From positions 3,596,001 through 3,660,000 of the forward strand of contig CM066289.1 in assembly GCA_033816765.1 (NCBI GenBank): a stretch of DNA of 64,000 nucleotides. Direction: 5' to 3'. Origin of the DNA: Nothopassalora personata (lineage: Eukaryota > Ascomycota > Dothideomycetes > Mycosphaerellales > Mycosphaerellaceae). A program made the translations under genes and the position numbers. This document shows, piece after piece, positions 21,060-28,665 of the stretch. Below the pieces are notes generated by a model. The model saw only the letters and a program-made list of their open reading frames with translations. It did not search any database and was not told the origin of the DNA. The number at the start of each line of letters is the position of its first letter. Positions within the stretch are counted from its first letter, which is position 1.

Positions 21060-21830
21060 ATGTCGGCCGTGCCCTCCTCGCCGCCATTCTCTGGCCGCTC
21101 CGCCTCCTCCAGCAGCACCAGCAGCGACAGCACCACCAGCGCCGCAGAAGACGAGCGCCGCCAGGCGGCTCTGGTGCGCGACGCACCCAGAACGCCTGGT
21201 GGTCGCAAGCGACCAGCATCACCCTCGCAGCCACCAACGCCCTCGCCAGCCACCAAGCTCTCGCAGAGAATCAACATGTGCATGCGGTGCCTCCCGTACT
21301 TCGTCAGGGGTAAGTCTCCACGCGCGTCGCCTGCGATTCGCATGCTAACCACTTGCTAGACGAGGCCGATGACTGTGATAGTGTCACCACCGGCGAGCTC
21401 CTGAAGAAGTGTGGCCGCTGCAGGCGCAGCAAACACAGCTGCGTGCCCAACACCAGCCACGCCATCGCCTCGCTGGTGAGCCGCCTGCGCGCCGCGCGGT
21501 CCCAGCGCGACTTCCTCACGGCCATGATGGGCCAGGCGCCCACAGACCTCCAGCAGCAGGAGCTGGTGGAGCAGATCCGCCTGTGTGCCCAGCTGGGCAA
21601 CGACATCAAGGAGGTAAGTCGCTGCTTCGCTCGTGCGAGTCGACTGCTACTCGCGGGGGAGGGCTCTAGTGCGTCCCCTGTGCTTCGGCTGACCCTTCCT
21701 ATAGGCCATCAGGCAGTTCAATGCCTACAAGCACAAGCGTGCCGGGGAGACCCGCATGCGTGCCTCCGCCGCCGCCGCCACCACTGCCGACCAGGCATTC
21801 TTGCCTGAGTCACTGCGTGACGACAACTGA
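21060..21830 (+). CDS. Spliced antisense accessory gene of gypsy 1, six-cysteine protein
   Basis: Three exons: 21,060-21,309, 21,360-21,613 and 21,705-21,830, giving 209 residues. Intron 1 (50 nt) has GTAAGT, branch GCTAAC and CTAG. Intron 2 (91 nt) has GTAAGT, branch CTGAC and TATAG. All three exons join in one frame ending in TGA. The protein has a Ser/Pro-rich N-terminus, then six Cys spaced C-x2-C-x11-C-x11-C-x2-C-x6-C (CMRC, DDC, KKCGRCRRSKHSC), an Arg/Gln-rich helical part and an Ala-rich tail. The pattern suggests a metal-binding, possibly nucleic-acid-binding module; it is not a canonical Zn2Cys6 domain. It lies antisense and convergent to pol, which ends at 21,965. Function is unknown. 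Confidence 0.8.
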
Positions 21831-21904
21831 GGCGCTCGCCTCACACGCTGCTCGCGGGCTCCTCGCCTGCTACCACTCTGCGTGGCCCCTGGTGGGCGCG
21901 CCAC

Positions 21905-21955
21905 TCTTCAGCTTTTGTTTTGTTTATAGTTGAGAAAAGTTTTGTTTGTGCTCCA
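21905..21955 (+). terminator. T-rich 3' region after the antisense gene
   Basis: GCTTTTGTTTTGTTTATAG followed by GAGAAAAGTTTTGTTTG, 75-125 bases after the stop. It resembles a fungal polyadenylation region. No strict AATAAA is present. Confidence 0.35.
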
Positions 21956-21964
21956 GTGCCAGTC

Positions 21965-24900
21965 TCATTTGCTTCTCCTTGACGCCTCATAGCCGGCTAC
22001 CATGCGATCCGCATTCGCGAGGCCCTCCGCCGGTTCCCAGCTGTTGTACTCCTCTGGCCAGTCCTTCCACTGGACTAGATACTGCAGCTTGCCCTTGCGC
22101 TTACGCCTATCCAGCACTGCCTCTACCTCATACTCTCCGTCCTCATTAGCTAGAGGGGGTACGGGTCCATCCTCATCGCTACCGATATACGGCTCGAGGA
22201 GAGAGACATGGAAGACGTTGTGGAGCCTTGAGTCGGCTGGTAGCGCTAGGCGGTACGCCTGCGAACCGACAGCGTCCGTAATGCGGTATGGGCCGATGAA
22301 CTTCGGACCCATCTTCTTCTTTGGCACTGCCAACTTGAGGTTCTTCGTTGACAACAGGACTAAGTCACCTACGCGGTAGGTCTTGGCTTGGTGGGTCTTG
22401 TTGTAGTAGCGAGCCTGGCTTTCTGCTGCAGCCTTCCATCGCTCCTCGAGTGTAGCGCGTAGTTTTCGCATGCGACTCGCAGCTGTTACCGCTGCTGGTA
22501 CTTCCCCCCCCTGGGTCTCGTCTCGAGATCCAGTTGGTGCAGGGGCAATCTCAGGTCGCCAACCGTGCGCTATTTCGAACGGACTCATCCGCAGTGTTGG
22601 GTGGATGCTGTTATTAGCTGCGAATTCAGCAACTGCAAGCCACTCAGCCCACTCAGTTTGATTGTCACTGCAGTAACAACGAAGGTATTGTTCGAGGGTT
22701 TGGTTTGCCCTCTCAGTTTGGCCGTCAGTCTGAGGGTGAAAGGCCGTGGATAGCTTGCGCTTCACACGCGCCTCGAAGCAGAAGTCACTCCAAAACTGAC
22801 TAGTGAAGACCGGACCTCGGTCGCTCACTATGCCTGACGGGACACCATAGTGTCGCACGACTTCGTCTCGCAGGAGCCTCGCAAGCTCCACGGCTGTGCA
22901 AGTCTTCGTCGTCGGGATGTACAAGCTCATTTTTGAGTAGCGATCGACTATCACTAGGATCGCATCATACATGCAACCGGCTCGCGTGCTTGGAGGTAGG
23001 TCCGTAATGAAATCCATGGTGATTTCCTGCCACGGTCGCTCCGGTCTAGGAAGCGGTTGCAGCTCGCCGTAGGGTCGATGGCGCCTCGCCTTCGAACCCT
23101 GGCAGGTTCTGCAGGCTTGGACGTATTGTTTCACGTCCGTGCTAAGTGAGTCCCACCAATAATTACGTCGCAACAGCTCTTCAGTCTTGGTCCTTCCAAA
23201 GTGACCCGCGAGGACGTCGTCGTGGTGCATGCGAATCAGATGCGACCTGATTGCGTGATCCCTGGGTACCACGATCGCGTCTCCGCAGTACACAAGGTCA
23301 TCCTTCACATGCCATCCCTTGGCGTCCCTCGCGCTTGGCGCCTGCGCCAAGCATGCGACACACTGGTCGTCTTGCTGCTGCGCGATCTTCATCAAGAGTG
23401 GGATCAACTCACCCGTCGAGCTGTAAGCTTGACCCTGTATCACTGCAGCGCACACTGCTGCTGGTAAAGACGGCTTGTCTTGATGGGGAAGGTCACCTCT
23501 CCGCATTGCCATCGCCGCGCCTATGTCGCCCTGCATCGCCTCGCAGGTGGCAAGCACGCGCTTCACCGTCGGCTCGCTTGTCCCTTCCAGAGACTCCTTC
23601 CAGAAAGACAGCTTACTTTGCAAGGTAGGCAGCAAGTTCGAAGTTTGTTGCGTTATGGCTGCGTAGTCACTGCGTCTCGAAGGCGCGTCGGCTGGGTTAG
23701 TCTTACCCGGCCGATGCTCCACTACAAAATCAAAAGACTGCAGGAACGTAGCCCATCGAGCTTGCCGCCCATTCAGCTGCTTTACTGTCATGAAGCCCTG
23801 TAGGTTAGCGTGGTCGACTAGCACTCGCACCGCATGCGTAGCGCCCTCCAAGTATGGCCTCCAATGCTTGAAAGCCTCAACCACTGCAAGTAGCTCCTGA
23901 TCGTGCGTCTCGTAGTTGCACTCAGCTGGTATCATCTTGCGTGAATAGAACGCGATGGGATGCCACTCAGCACCAAACAATTGGGATATGATACCTGCGA
24001 TCGCGAAACCTGAGGCATCCGTCTCGACTCGCGTGCGCAGCGCAGGATCGAAGTGCCTAAGTATTGGTGCACCTAAGAATCCGGCCTTAAGCTGTCGAAA
24101 CGCCTGCTCTTCGCTTAAGGTCCACGTGAGAGGGCCGTGCTTCTTGCCGTCCTTGGATCCCTTTAGCAGGTCCGTTAGGGGCTTGCAGACCCTTGAGTAT
24201 CCTTCTATAAAACGCCGGTAGAAGTTGCAAAACCCAAGGAAGGACTGGACCTCATGAAAGGTCGTAGGTGTAGGCCATTCCTCGATAGCGGCTACCCTGC
24301 TCCTGTCCATCGACACGCCTGCGGCGCTCACGACAAACCCAAGGAACTCTGCACTCTCCTGGAAGAAGTGACACTTCTTAGGGTTTGCGAACAGGGCAAA
24401 CTTTCGTAGCCTCTCCAGCACCGCGCGTACGGCTCGCACGTGTGCCTCACGCGTCTCGCTGTAGATGAGGATATCATCTAGGTAGACCACGCAAATGTCA
24501 TCAACTAAGCCGGTCAGCGCCTTGTTGATATACCCTTGAAAGGTTGCTGGTGCGTTGGTTAACCCGAACGGCATCACCAGGTACTCGTAGTGTCCGTATC
24601 GCGTGCGAAACGCAGTCTTCCACTCATCGCCTCGCATAATAGGGATACGATGGTAGGCGTCCTTCAAATCGATTGTAGTGAAGAACCTGGAACCTGATAG
24701 CCTATCTAGCGTCTCGCTGATTAGGGGCAGGGGGTATCGGTTCTTCACTGTAATCTCATTCAGGCCTCTGTAATCAACACAGAGCCTAAGAGTGCCATTC
24801 TTCTTTGGCACGAACAGGATAGGCGCACCCGCCTCGCTTGCGGACCGCCTAATCCACCCCTTCTCCATTGCTTGCGCAAGGTACTCCTTCAAGGCCTCCA

Positions 24901-25822
24901 ACTCAGTCAAGGACTGGTGGTACAGCGGCTTGAAAGGGGGTTTCTTTCCTTCAACGAGATCAATCGCATGCTCAACCCCGTCGGGCATCTTGCGCTTCGC
25001 CCGCTCATTAGGTGCGTATACATCTCGGAAGTCTGCAAATTCTTCAGGCCACGAGGGGCCCTCTCCTTCAGGTACTGCTGCAGCAATAGCCCGAACACTC
25101 ATCGCATAAACCTGCTTTGAGCTCTCGAGATCCTCAAGGAACTCGCGTGCGTCACGCTGCTGAACCGCAGGCGTCTCTGCACCGTAGTACCACTGGTCAT
25201 CCTTATCGGCCTTCACTATCCGATTACGATGCCGCCAGGGTCTACCCAAAATCACTGATGGCCTACCCATAGGCACCGCGTAGCAGATGGCGTCACTCAC
25301 GCGCTCTACTCCCGCGTCATCAGCGAGTCGCAGCCGAACCGCAAAGGCGCCGTAGCAATACCCTGGGTCATGCGCATACGACTCTAACTTCGGCAGCCTT
25401 GCCCCATCAATGGGTTGCATTTGATGTCGGAGTACATACTCATACGACACTAGGCTGAGATCCGCACAGTCATCCAGGAGAAACGTGGCCTCGCGAAAGC
25501 CCTCACGAGTCTCGACTGCGCCTCGCAAGTGACGCGCTGGACACGCATCCACTCGCCTCAAGGGGTCGACTTCAGGAAAACTCGGACTCAGGAGCGACCC
25601 ACTTATGGTCCTCTGCCTTTTCCCTGGTCGCTGCGATGGACACACATCCACTCGCCTCAAGGGGTCGACTTCAGGAAAACTCGGACTCAGGAGCGACCCA
25701 CTTCTGGTCCTCTGCCTTTTCCCTGGTCGCTGCGATGGACACACATCCACTCGCCTCAAGGGGTCGACTTCAGGAAAACTCGGACTCAGGAGCGACCCAC
25801 TTCTGGTCCTCTGCCTTTTCCC
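21965..25822 (-). CDS. Gypsy 1 Pol: protease, RT, RNase H, integrase, chromodomain
   Basis: Translated from the -1 frameshift at 25,816-25,822, giving about 1,285 residues. Order: two extra copies of a 33-residue repeat, a retropepsin-like segment (TFLLDDCADLSLVS, with Cys where Gly is usual), RT with VVYLDDILIYS, RNase H (ETDASGFAIAG), integrase with the HHCC zinc site (MHHDDVLAGHFG; CRTCQGSK) and catalytic D/D/E (MDFITDLPPS, VSDRGPVFTS, DGQTERANQTLEQ), and a C-terminal chromodomain (YEVEAVLDRRKRKGK, YLVQWKDWPEEYNSWEP). The chromodomain makes it a chromovirus, a class known to target heterochromatin. All catalytic residues outside the protease are present. No RIP stops. Confidence 0.95.
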   Translation of the reverse strand, partial: GKRQRTRSGSLLSPSFPEVDPLRRVDVCPSQRPGKRQRTRSGSLLSPSFPEVDPLRRVDVCPSQRPGKRQRTISGSLLSPSFPEVDPLRRVDACPARHLRGAVETREGFREATFLLDDCADLSLVSYEYVLRHQMQPIDGARLPKLESYAHDPGYCYGAFAVRLRLADDAGVERVSDAICYAVPMGRPSVILGRPWRHRNRIVKADKDDQWYYGAETPAVQQRDAREFLEDLESSKQVYAMSVRAIAAAVPEGEGPSWPEEFADFRDVYAPNERAKRKMPDGVEHAIDLVEGKKPPFKPLYHQSLTELEALKEYLAQAMEKGWIRRSASEAGAPILFVPKKNGTLRLCVDYRGLNEITVKNRYPLPLISETLDRLSGSRFFTTIDLKDAYHRIPIMRGDEWKTAFRTRYGHYEYLVMPFGLTNAPATFQGYINKALTGLVDDICVVYLDDILIYSETREAHVRAVRAVLERLRKFALFANPKKCHFFQESAEFLGFVVSAAGVSMDRSRVAAIEEWPTPTTFHEVQSFLGFCNFYRRFIEGYSRVCKPLTDLLKGSKDGKKHGPLTWTLSEEQAFRQLKAGFLGAPILRHFDPALRTRVETDASGFAIAGIISQLFGAEWHPIAFYSRKMIPAECNYETHDQELLAVVEAFKHWRPYLEGATHAVRVLVDHANLQGFMTVKQLNGRQARWATFLQSFDFVVEHRPGKTNPADAPSRRSDYAAITQQTSNLLPTLQSKLSFWKESLEGTSEPTVKRVLATCEAMQGDIGAAMAMRRGDLPHQDKPSLPAAVCAAVIQGQAYSSTGELIPLLMKIAQQQDDQCVACLAQAPSARDAKGWHVKDDLVYCGDAIVVPRDHAIRSHLIRMHHDDVLAGHFGRTKTEELLRRNYWWDSLSTDVKQYVQACRTCQGSKARRHRPYGELQPLPRPERPWQEITMDFITDLPPSTRAGCMYDAILVIVDRYSKMSLYIPTTKTCTAVELARLLRDEVVRHYGVPSGIVSDRGPVFTSQFWSDFCFEARVKRKLSTAFHPQTDGQTERANQTLEQYLRCYCSDNQTEWAEWLAVAEFAANNSIHPTLRMSPFEIAHGWRPEIAPAPTGSRDETQGGEVPAAVTAASRMRKLRATLEERWKAAAESQARYYNKTHQAKTYRVGDLVLLSTKNLKLAVPKKKMGPKFIGPYRITDAVGSQAYRLALPADSRLHNVFHVSLLEPYIGSDEDGPVPPLANEDGEYEVEAVLDRRKRKGKLQYLVQWKDWPEEYNSWEPAEGLANADRMVAGYEASRRSK

Positions 25823-25835
25823 TGGTCGCTGCCCT
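25539..25835 (-). repeat. Triplicated 99-bp repeat across the gag-pol frameshift site
   Basis: Three direct copies with a 99-bp period, nearly identical, with unit boundaries at the GCAGCGACCAGGG sequence. Each unit contains the frameshift heptamer (minus strand GGGAAAA). In pol each unit encodes 33 residues (RRVDVCPSQRPGKRQRT and then SGSLLSPSFPEVDPL). Because 99 is a multiple of three, the repeats keep the pol frame open. Confidence 0.95.
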
Positions 25836-26952
25836 TCTCAGTCAGAGCCTTCGCAGCGTCTACCCTGCGAACCGCTTGCGCGCCACGGTCCTTCCACAGG
25901 TGCCTGTTCGGGCAATCCGTCTTAATGTGACCCTTCTTATGGCATCCATAGCACTCCGCTTTGGTCCTATCAAAGGTCACAGACGATCCGCCGGCGTCCC
26001 GCTGGTAACTCGCACCCGGGTCGCGCGACGCCTGACTATGCTTCTGCTGCTTCGAGCCACGATCGCTTCGCCCTTGGTCGCCCTCAGTCTCTCGCCTGCG
26101 GCGACCATGCTGCCCGCGGTCGTGCCCTCCGCTGCCACGCTCCGTGCTTTCAATGCGCGAAGCCAGGATCACCAGTTCCTCTCTGGTTGTTGGGATGTCA
26201 TGAAACTTGACGATTGCGGACCGCAGGCCAGGCGCAAGCTTAGCGAGCATATGTCGCACGCGTTGCGCCTCCGTATAGTCCCCCAACTGATCCTCCATGA
26301 CATCCAGCTCAGTCGCAAACTGACGCACTGTCTGGTTGTCCTTCTGTTTCACCGCCTCATACTCCAACATCACGTTGAGCACGCGGTTCACAGGATCACC
26401 GCATGCGTCTCGACAGAACTCCTCAAAGTCCTGGTATGTATACCCTTTAAGGTCAAGGACGCTATGGTTGGCGTGCCATCGCTCACTTGCCTCTCCGCTT
26501 AGGTACATAACCCCATACAGGACCTTTGACTCGTTCGTCGCATACGTGCCGCCTGAGAGGGCAAAGACAAGAGAGAGCTCCCTTAGGAATACCCGTGCTT
26601 TCTTGATCGAGTCCCCTCTAAAAGGCGTAGGTTCTTTGAGACGCAAACGTGTCGCATGCGATGCGACCGCGCCTCGAGCTGCGATATCATCGTCAGTTAC
26701 TACAGATGGAGGAGGGGGAGGGGGAGTAGGGGATAGTTCTCCGCCGGATTCGCCCTGAGGGTCCGCCGGCGGCACGCTTGCGTCCCGCAAGATCTCCAAC
26801 TGTTCAATCTCCCTCTGTATCTCCTTCTCCTCAACCTCTGCCCGAAGGGCATCCCTCCTTGCGACTAAGGCTGCACGCCTCGCTTGTTGCTGGGCCCTAG
26901 GGCTCAGGGGAGCCGCAGGCGTAGCGCTGCTGTCGTCGCGTTCGGACTCCAT
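25786..26952 (-). CDS. Gypsy 1 Gag
   Basis: 388 residues from the ATG at 26,952 (MESERDDSS). The upstream in-frame TTG is not needed. The protein has an N-terminal Ala/Arg-rich coiled-coil stretch (RRDALRAEVEEKEIQREIEQ), a proline run, a retrotransposon Gag capsid-like domain (EPTPFRGDSIKKARVFLREL through LNVMLEYEAVKQKDNQTVRQ), a basic linker, and one CCHC knuckle CYGCHKKGHIKTDC. It ends just inside the first 99-bp repeat after the frameshift heptamer. A RIP-mutated homologue is at about 37,754-38,930. Confidence 0.93.
   Translation of the reverse strand: MESERDDSSATPAAPLSPRAQQQARRAALVARRDALRAEVEEKEIQREIEQLEILRDASVPPADPQGESGGELSPTPPPPPPSVVTDDDIAARGAVASHATRLRLKEPTPFRGDSIKKARVFLRELSLVFALSGGTYATNESKVLYGVMYLSGEASERWHANHSVLDLKGYTYQDFEEFCRDACGDPVNRVLNVMLEYEAVKQKDNQTVRQFATELDVMEDQLGDYTEAQRVRHMLAKLAPGLRSAIVKFHDIPTTREELVILASRIESTERGSGGHDRGQHGRRRRETEGDQGRSDRGSKQQKHSQASRDPGASYQRDAGGSSVTFDRTKAECYGCHKKGHIKTDCPNRHLWKDRGAQAVRRVDAAKALTEKGSDQGKGRGPEVGRS
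25816..25822 (-). promoter_or_regulatory. -1 ribosomal frameshift heptamer, gypsy 1
   Basis: Minus-strand G GGA AAA in the gag frame (codons CAG GGA AAA) fits X XXY YYZ. Slipping by -1 joins exactly to the pol frame (GKRQRT), and gag itself stops about 10 codons later at 25,786. Out-of-use copies are at 25,717-25,723 and 25,618-25,624 in the other repeat units. Confidence 0.8.
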
Positions 26953-26977
26953 GGCGTGTATGGATTGCAACGAAGAG

Positions 26978-26986
26978 AAGAATTAG
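26978..26986 (-). promoter_or_regulatory. Self-priming primer-binding site, gypsy 1
   Basis: Three bases inside the 5' LTR, the minus strand reads CTAATTCTT. It is complementary to AAGAATTAG within the LTR (27,046-27,054 on the plus strand as CTAATTCTT), near where the transcript would begin. No tRNA 3'-end match is evident. In the old copy the pair is CTAAAGCTT/AAGCTTTAG, so the two sides covary. Confidence 0.65.
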
Positions 26987-26989
26987 AAC

Positions 26990-27186
26990 TGTTAAGGGGA
27001 TGTCGCAATGTATAGCACGCCCACGACCTGCCAGTCGTAGATGAACTAATTCTTGCCTTTTGTTCAAGACGCATCGCGCGTCGCAAGGTGTACTCATGCG
27101 TGTCACGTGCGGCTTGGCAGCCGGTCGCGACCGCATGTCACATGCAAGGCCACATGTAGGGGTTAGCCACTGGGCTGCCCCTTACA
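26990..27186 (-). repeat. Gypsy 1 5' LTR
   Basis: 197 bp, followed on the plus strand by the AATAC duplication. Confidence 0.95.
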
Positions 27187-28310
27187 AATACATACGATAA
27201 CATTACGACGGACTAACTTACGGACACCCTAGAACTTTAAAGACAATAGACCTAATATAGCGTAGCTTCTTATTCCTATAGATAAGACTTAAGGTATTAC
27301 GCTACATTAAACAATGCGTACACTACTAACGAAATAAGGCTACGAGACATGCAAAATACGGTTACCTATAGTTTAGGACACTACCGATAAAACTATAGGA
27401 CGAAGTTATAATAGACTTTATTACGAAACTCCTACCGTCAAGGGATTAAGTTACGAAACAACTATACGATATAATACTAGTTATAGTTAATAGACTTACG
27501 AAATACGTACACTTTACTCCTACATTAGAAATATACAATATAGAGCAGCTCGGATACCTCGTACTAGATAGACTTATCCGATACTACGGATTCCCTTAAG
27601 CGTTTATAACGGACAGAGATAAGCTATTTACATTAAACTACTAGAAGACGCTTATAGGAACGATCGGAATTAAACATAAGCTATTAATAGCATATTATCC
27701 GGAGATAGCCGGTTAGACCGAAAGGATAAACTAAACGCTAGAACAATACCTACGACACTACATTAACTACGTATAAGACAACTAGGTTTTATTACTACTA
27801 ATAGCGTAGATTGCACTAAATAACTACAAATTAGAGACAACTTTAACGACACTATTCTATACGAACTTTAGTAAAGATCCTATCATATTCGGAACACCTA
27901 GATCCTACCTATAAGCCGAAAGAGTAATCGTAACGACGGATACTCTTAAGGAAGTGCATAAAGAAACACGTAAGGCGATGGAAGATATATAATATAAACT
28001 GTCTTAATAACGGCAAGACACGAGAAAAATAGCACCTCTACTAAAAGAGGGGGATAAGGTCTATCTCCTTATAAAAAACTTAAGAATAAGAAGATAGACT
28101 AAGAAACTAGATTACGTTAAGGTCGGACTATTTTTTATCGATAAAGTTATAGGACTAGTTAACTACCGCCTACGACTACTACTAGACGCTAAAATCTACC
28201 TAGTCTTCTACATCTCTAAGTTAGAACCCGCGGACGCTAAAACACCTTACTAGAAAAGCTTCTATTTCGAGCTAGAAGTAGAAAACGAATTTAAAGTCGA
28301 AAAAATCCTA
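27187..28310 (+). pseudogene. Gypsy B pol part 2: integrase (RIP-mutated)
   Basis: Continues the pol frame after gypsy 1. The integrase core is readable: VIIDFITKLLPSRDQ, LVIVNRLTKYVHFTPT, AFITDRDKLFT, YYPEIAGQTERINQTLEQYL (catalytic D, D and E present, with RIP stops elsewhere). The C-terminal domain follows (EGDKVYLLIKNLRIRR, DKVIGLVNYRLRL, IYLVFYISKLEPA). The frame breaks at the gypsy 2 insertion at 28,310. Confidence 0.85.
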
Positions 28311-28462
28311 TGTCACGAAGCGACACCAGGCACATGTGAATGGACCCTGCAGTGAAAGATCGGCCCGGAACAACGTTGTTCCGGCGCATTTAAATAGCTC
28401 GCGCATCTCGCGCTCTTCTTCGTAGACTCGTATTGCAACTCGTCTACCACCTGCCCGTCACA
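28311..28462 (+). repeat. Gypsy 2 5' LTR
   Basis: 152 bp, identical to 35,535-35,686. It contains a TATA-like TTTAAATA at 28,389-28,396. Confidence 0.96.
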
Positions 28463-28464
28463 TT

Positions 28465-28473
28465 TTGCAATAC
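28465..28473 (+). promoter_or_regulatory. Self-priming primer-binding site, gypsy 2
   Basis: TTGCAATAC lies 2 bases after the LTR. It is the exact complement of GTATTGCAA at 28,430-28,438 in the LTR, about 40 bases after the TATA-like box and so near the expected RNA 5' end. This is the arrangement used by Tf1/sushi-type elements that prime from their own transcript. Confidence 0.65.
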
Positions 28474-28665
28474 CTACCCCAATCAACCAACTGAATAGCC
28501 TACAGCGATCTTGTATCGCGTAGAAGACCCGAACAGACTGACCGACTGACCGACTGACTGAAAGGTGTGCAACAGTCGCACATTTTTCTTCTCGACACGA
28601 CATACAGGATCGCAAACAGCACTGTATTGACAGCAGACAAGTCACCAGAGGTACAACACCCTGGT

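Larger units (their letters stand above)
20559..27186 (-). mobile_element. Gypsy 1: young Ty3/gypsy chromovirus carrying an antisense spliced gene
   Basis: Two 197-bp LTRs (20,559-20,755 and 26,990-27,186) start TGTTAAGGGG and end CCCCTTACA on the plus strand. The 5-bp duplication AATAC is at 20,554-20,558 and 27,187-27,191. Gag and pol are on the minus strand, intact and with normal CA/TG content. Gag-pol is joined by a -1 frameshift. The 1.2 kb between pol and the 3' LTR holds a plus-strand gene with two introns. A RIP-mutated relative is at 37,523-about 42,039 in the other orientation. The insertion splits gypsy B pol. Confidence 0.95.

Noticed and set aside
20897..21313. Plus-strand frame with a His run (138 codons)
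   Set aside because: It overlaps the leader and first exon of the spliced antisense gene in another frame. The His run is the low-complexity ATC repeat, with no domain.
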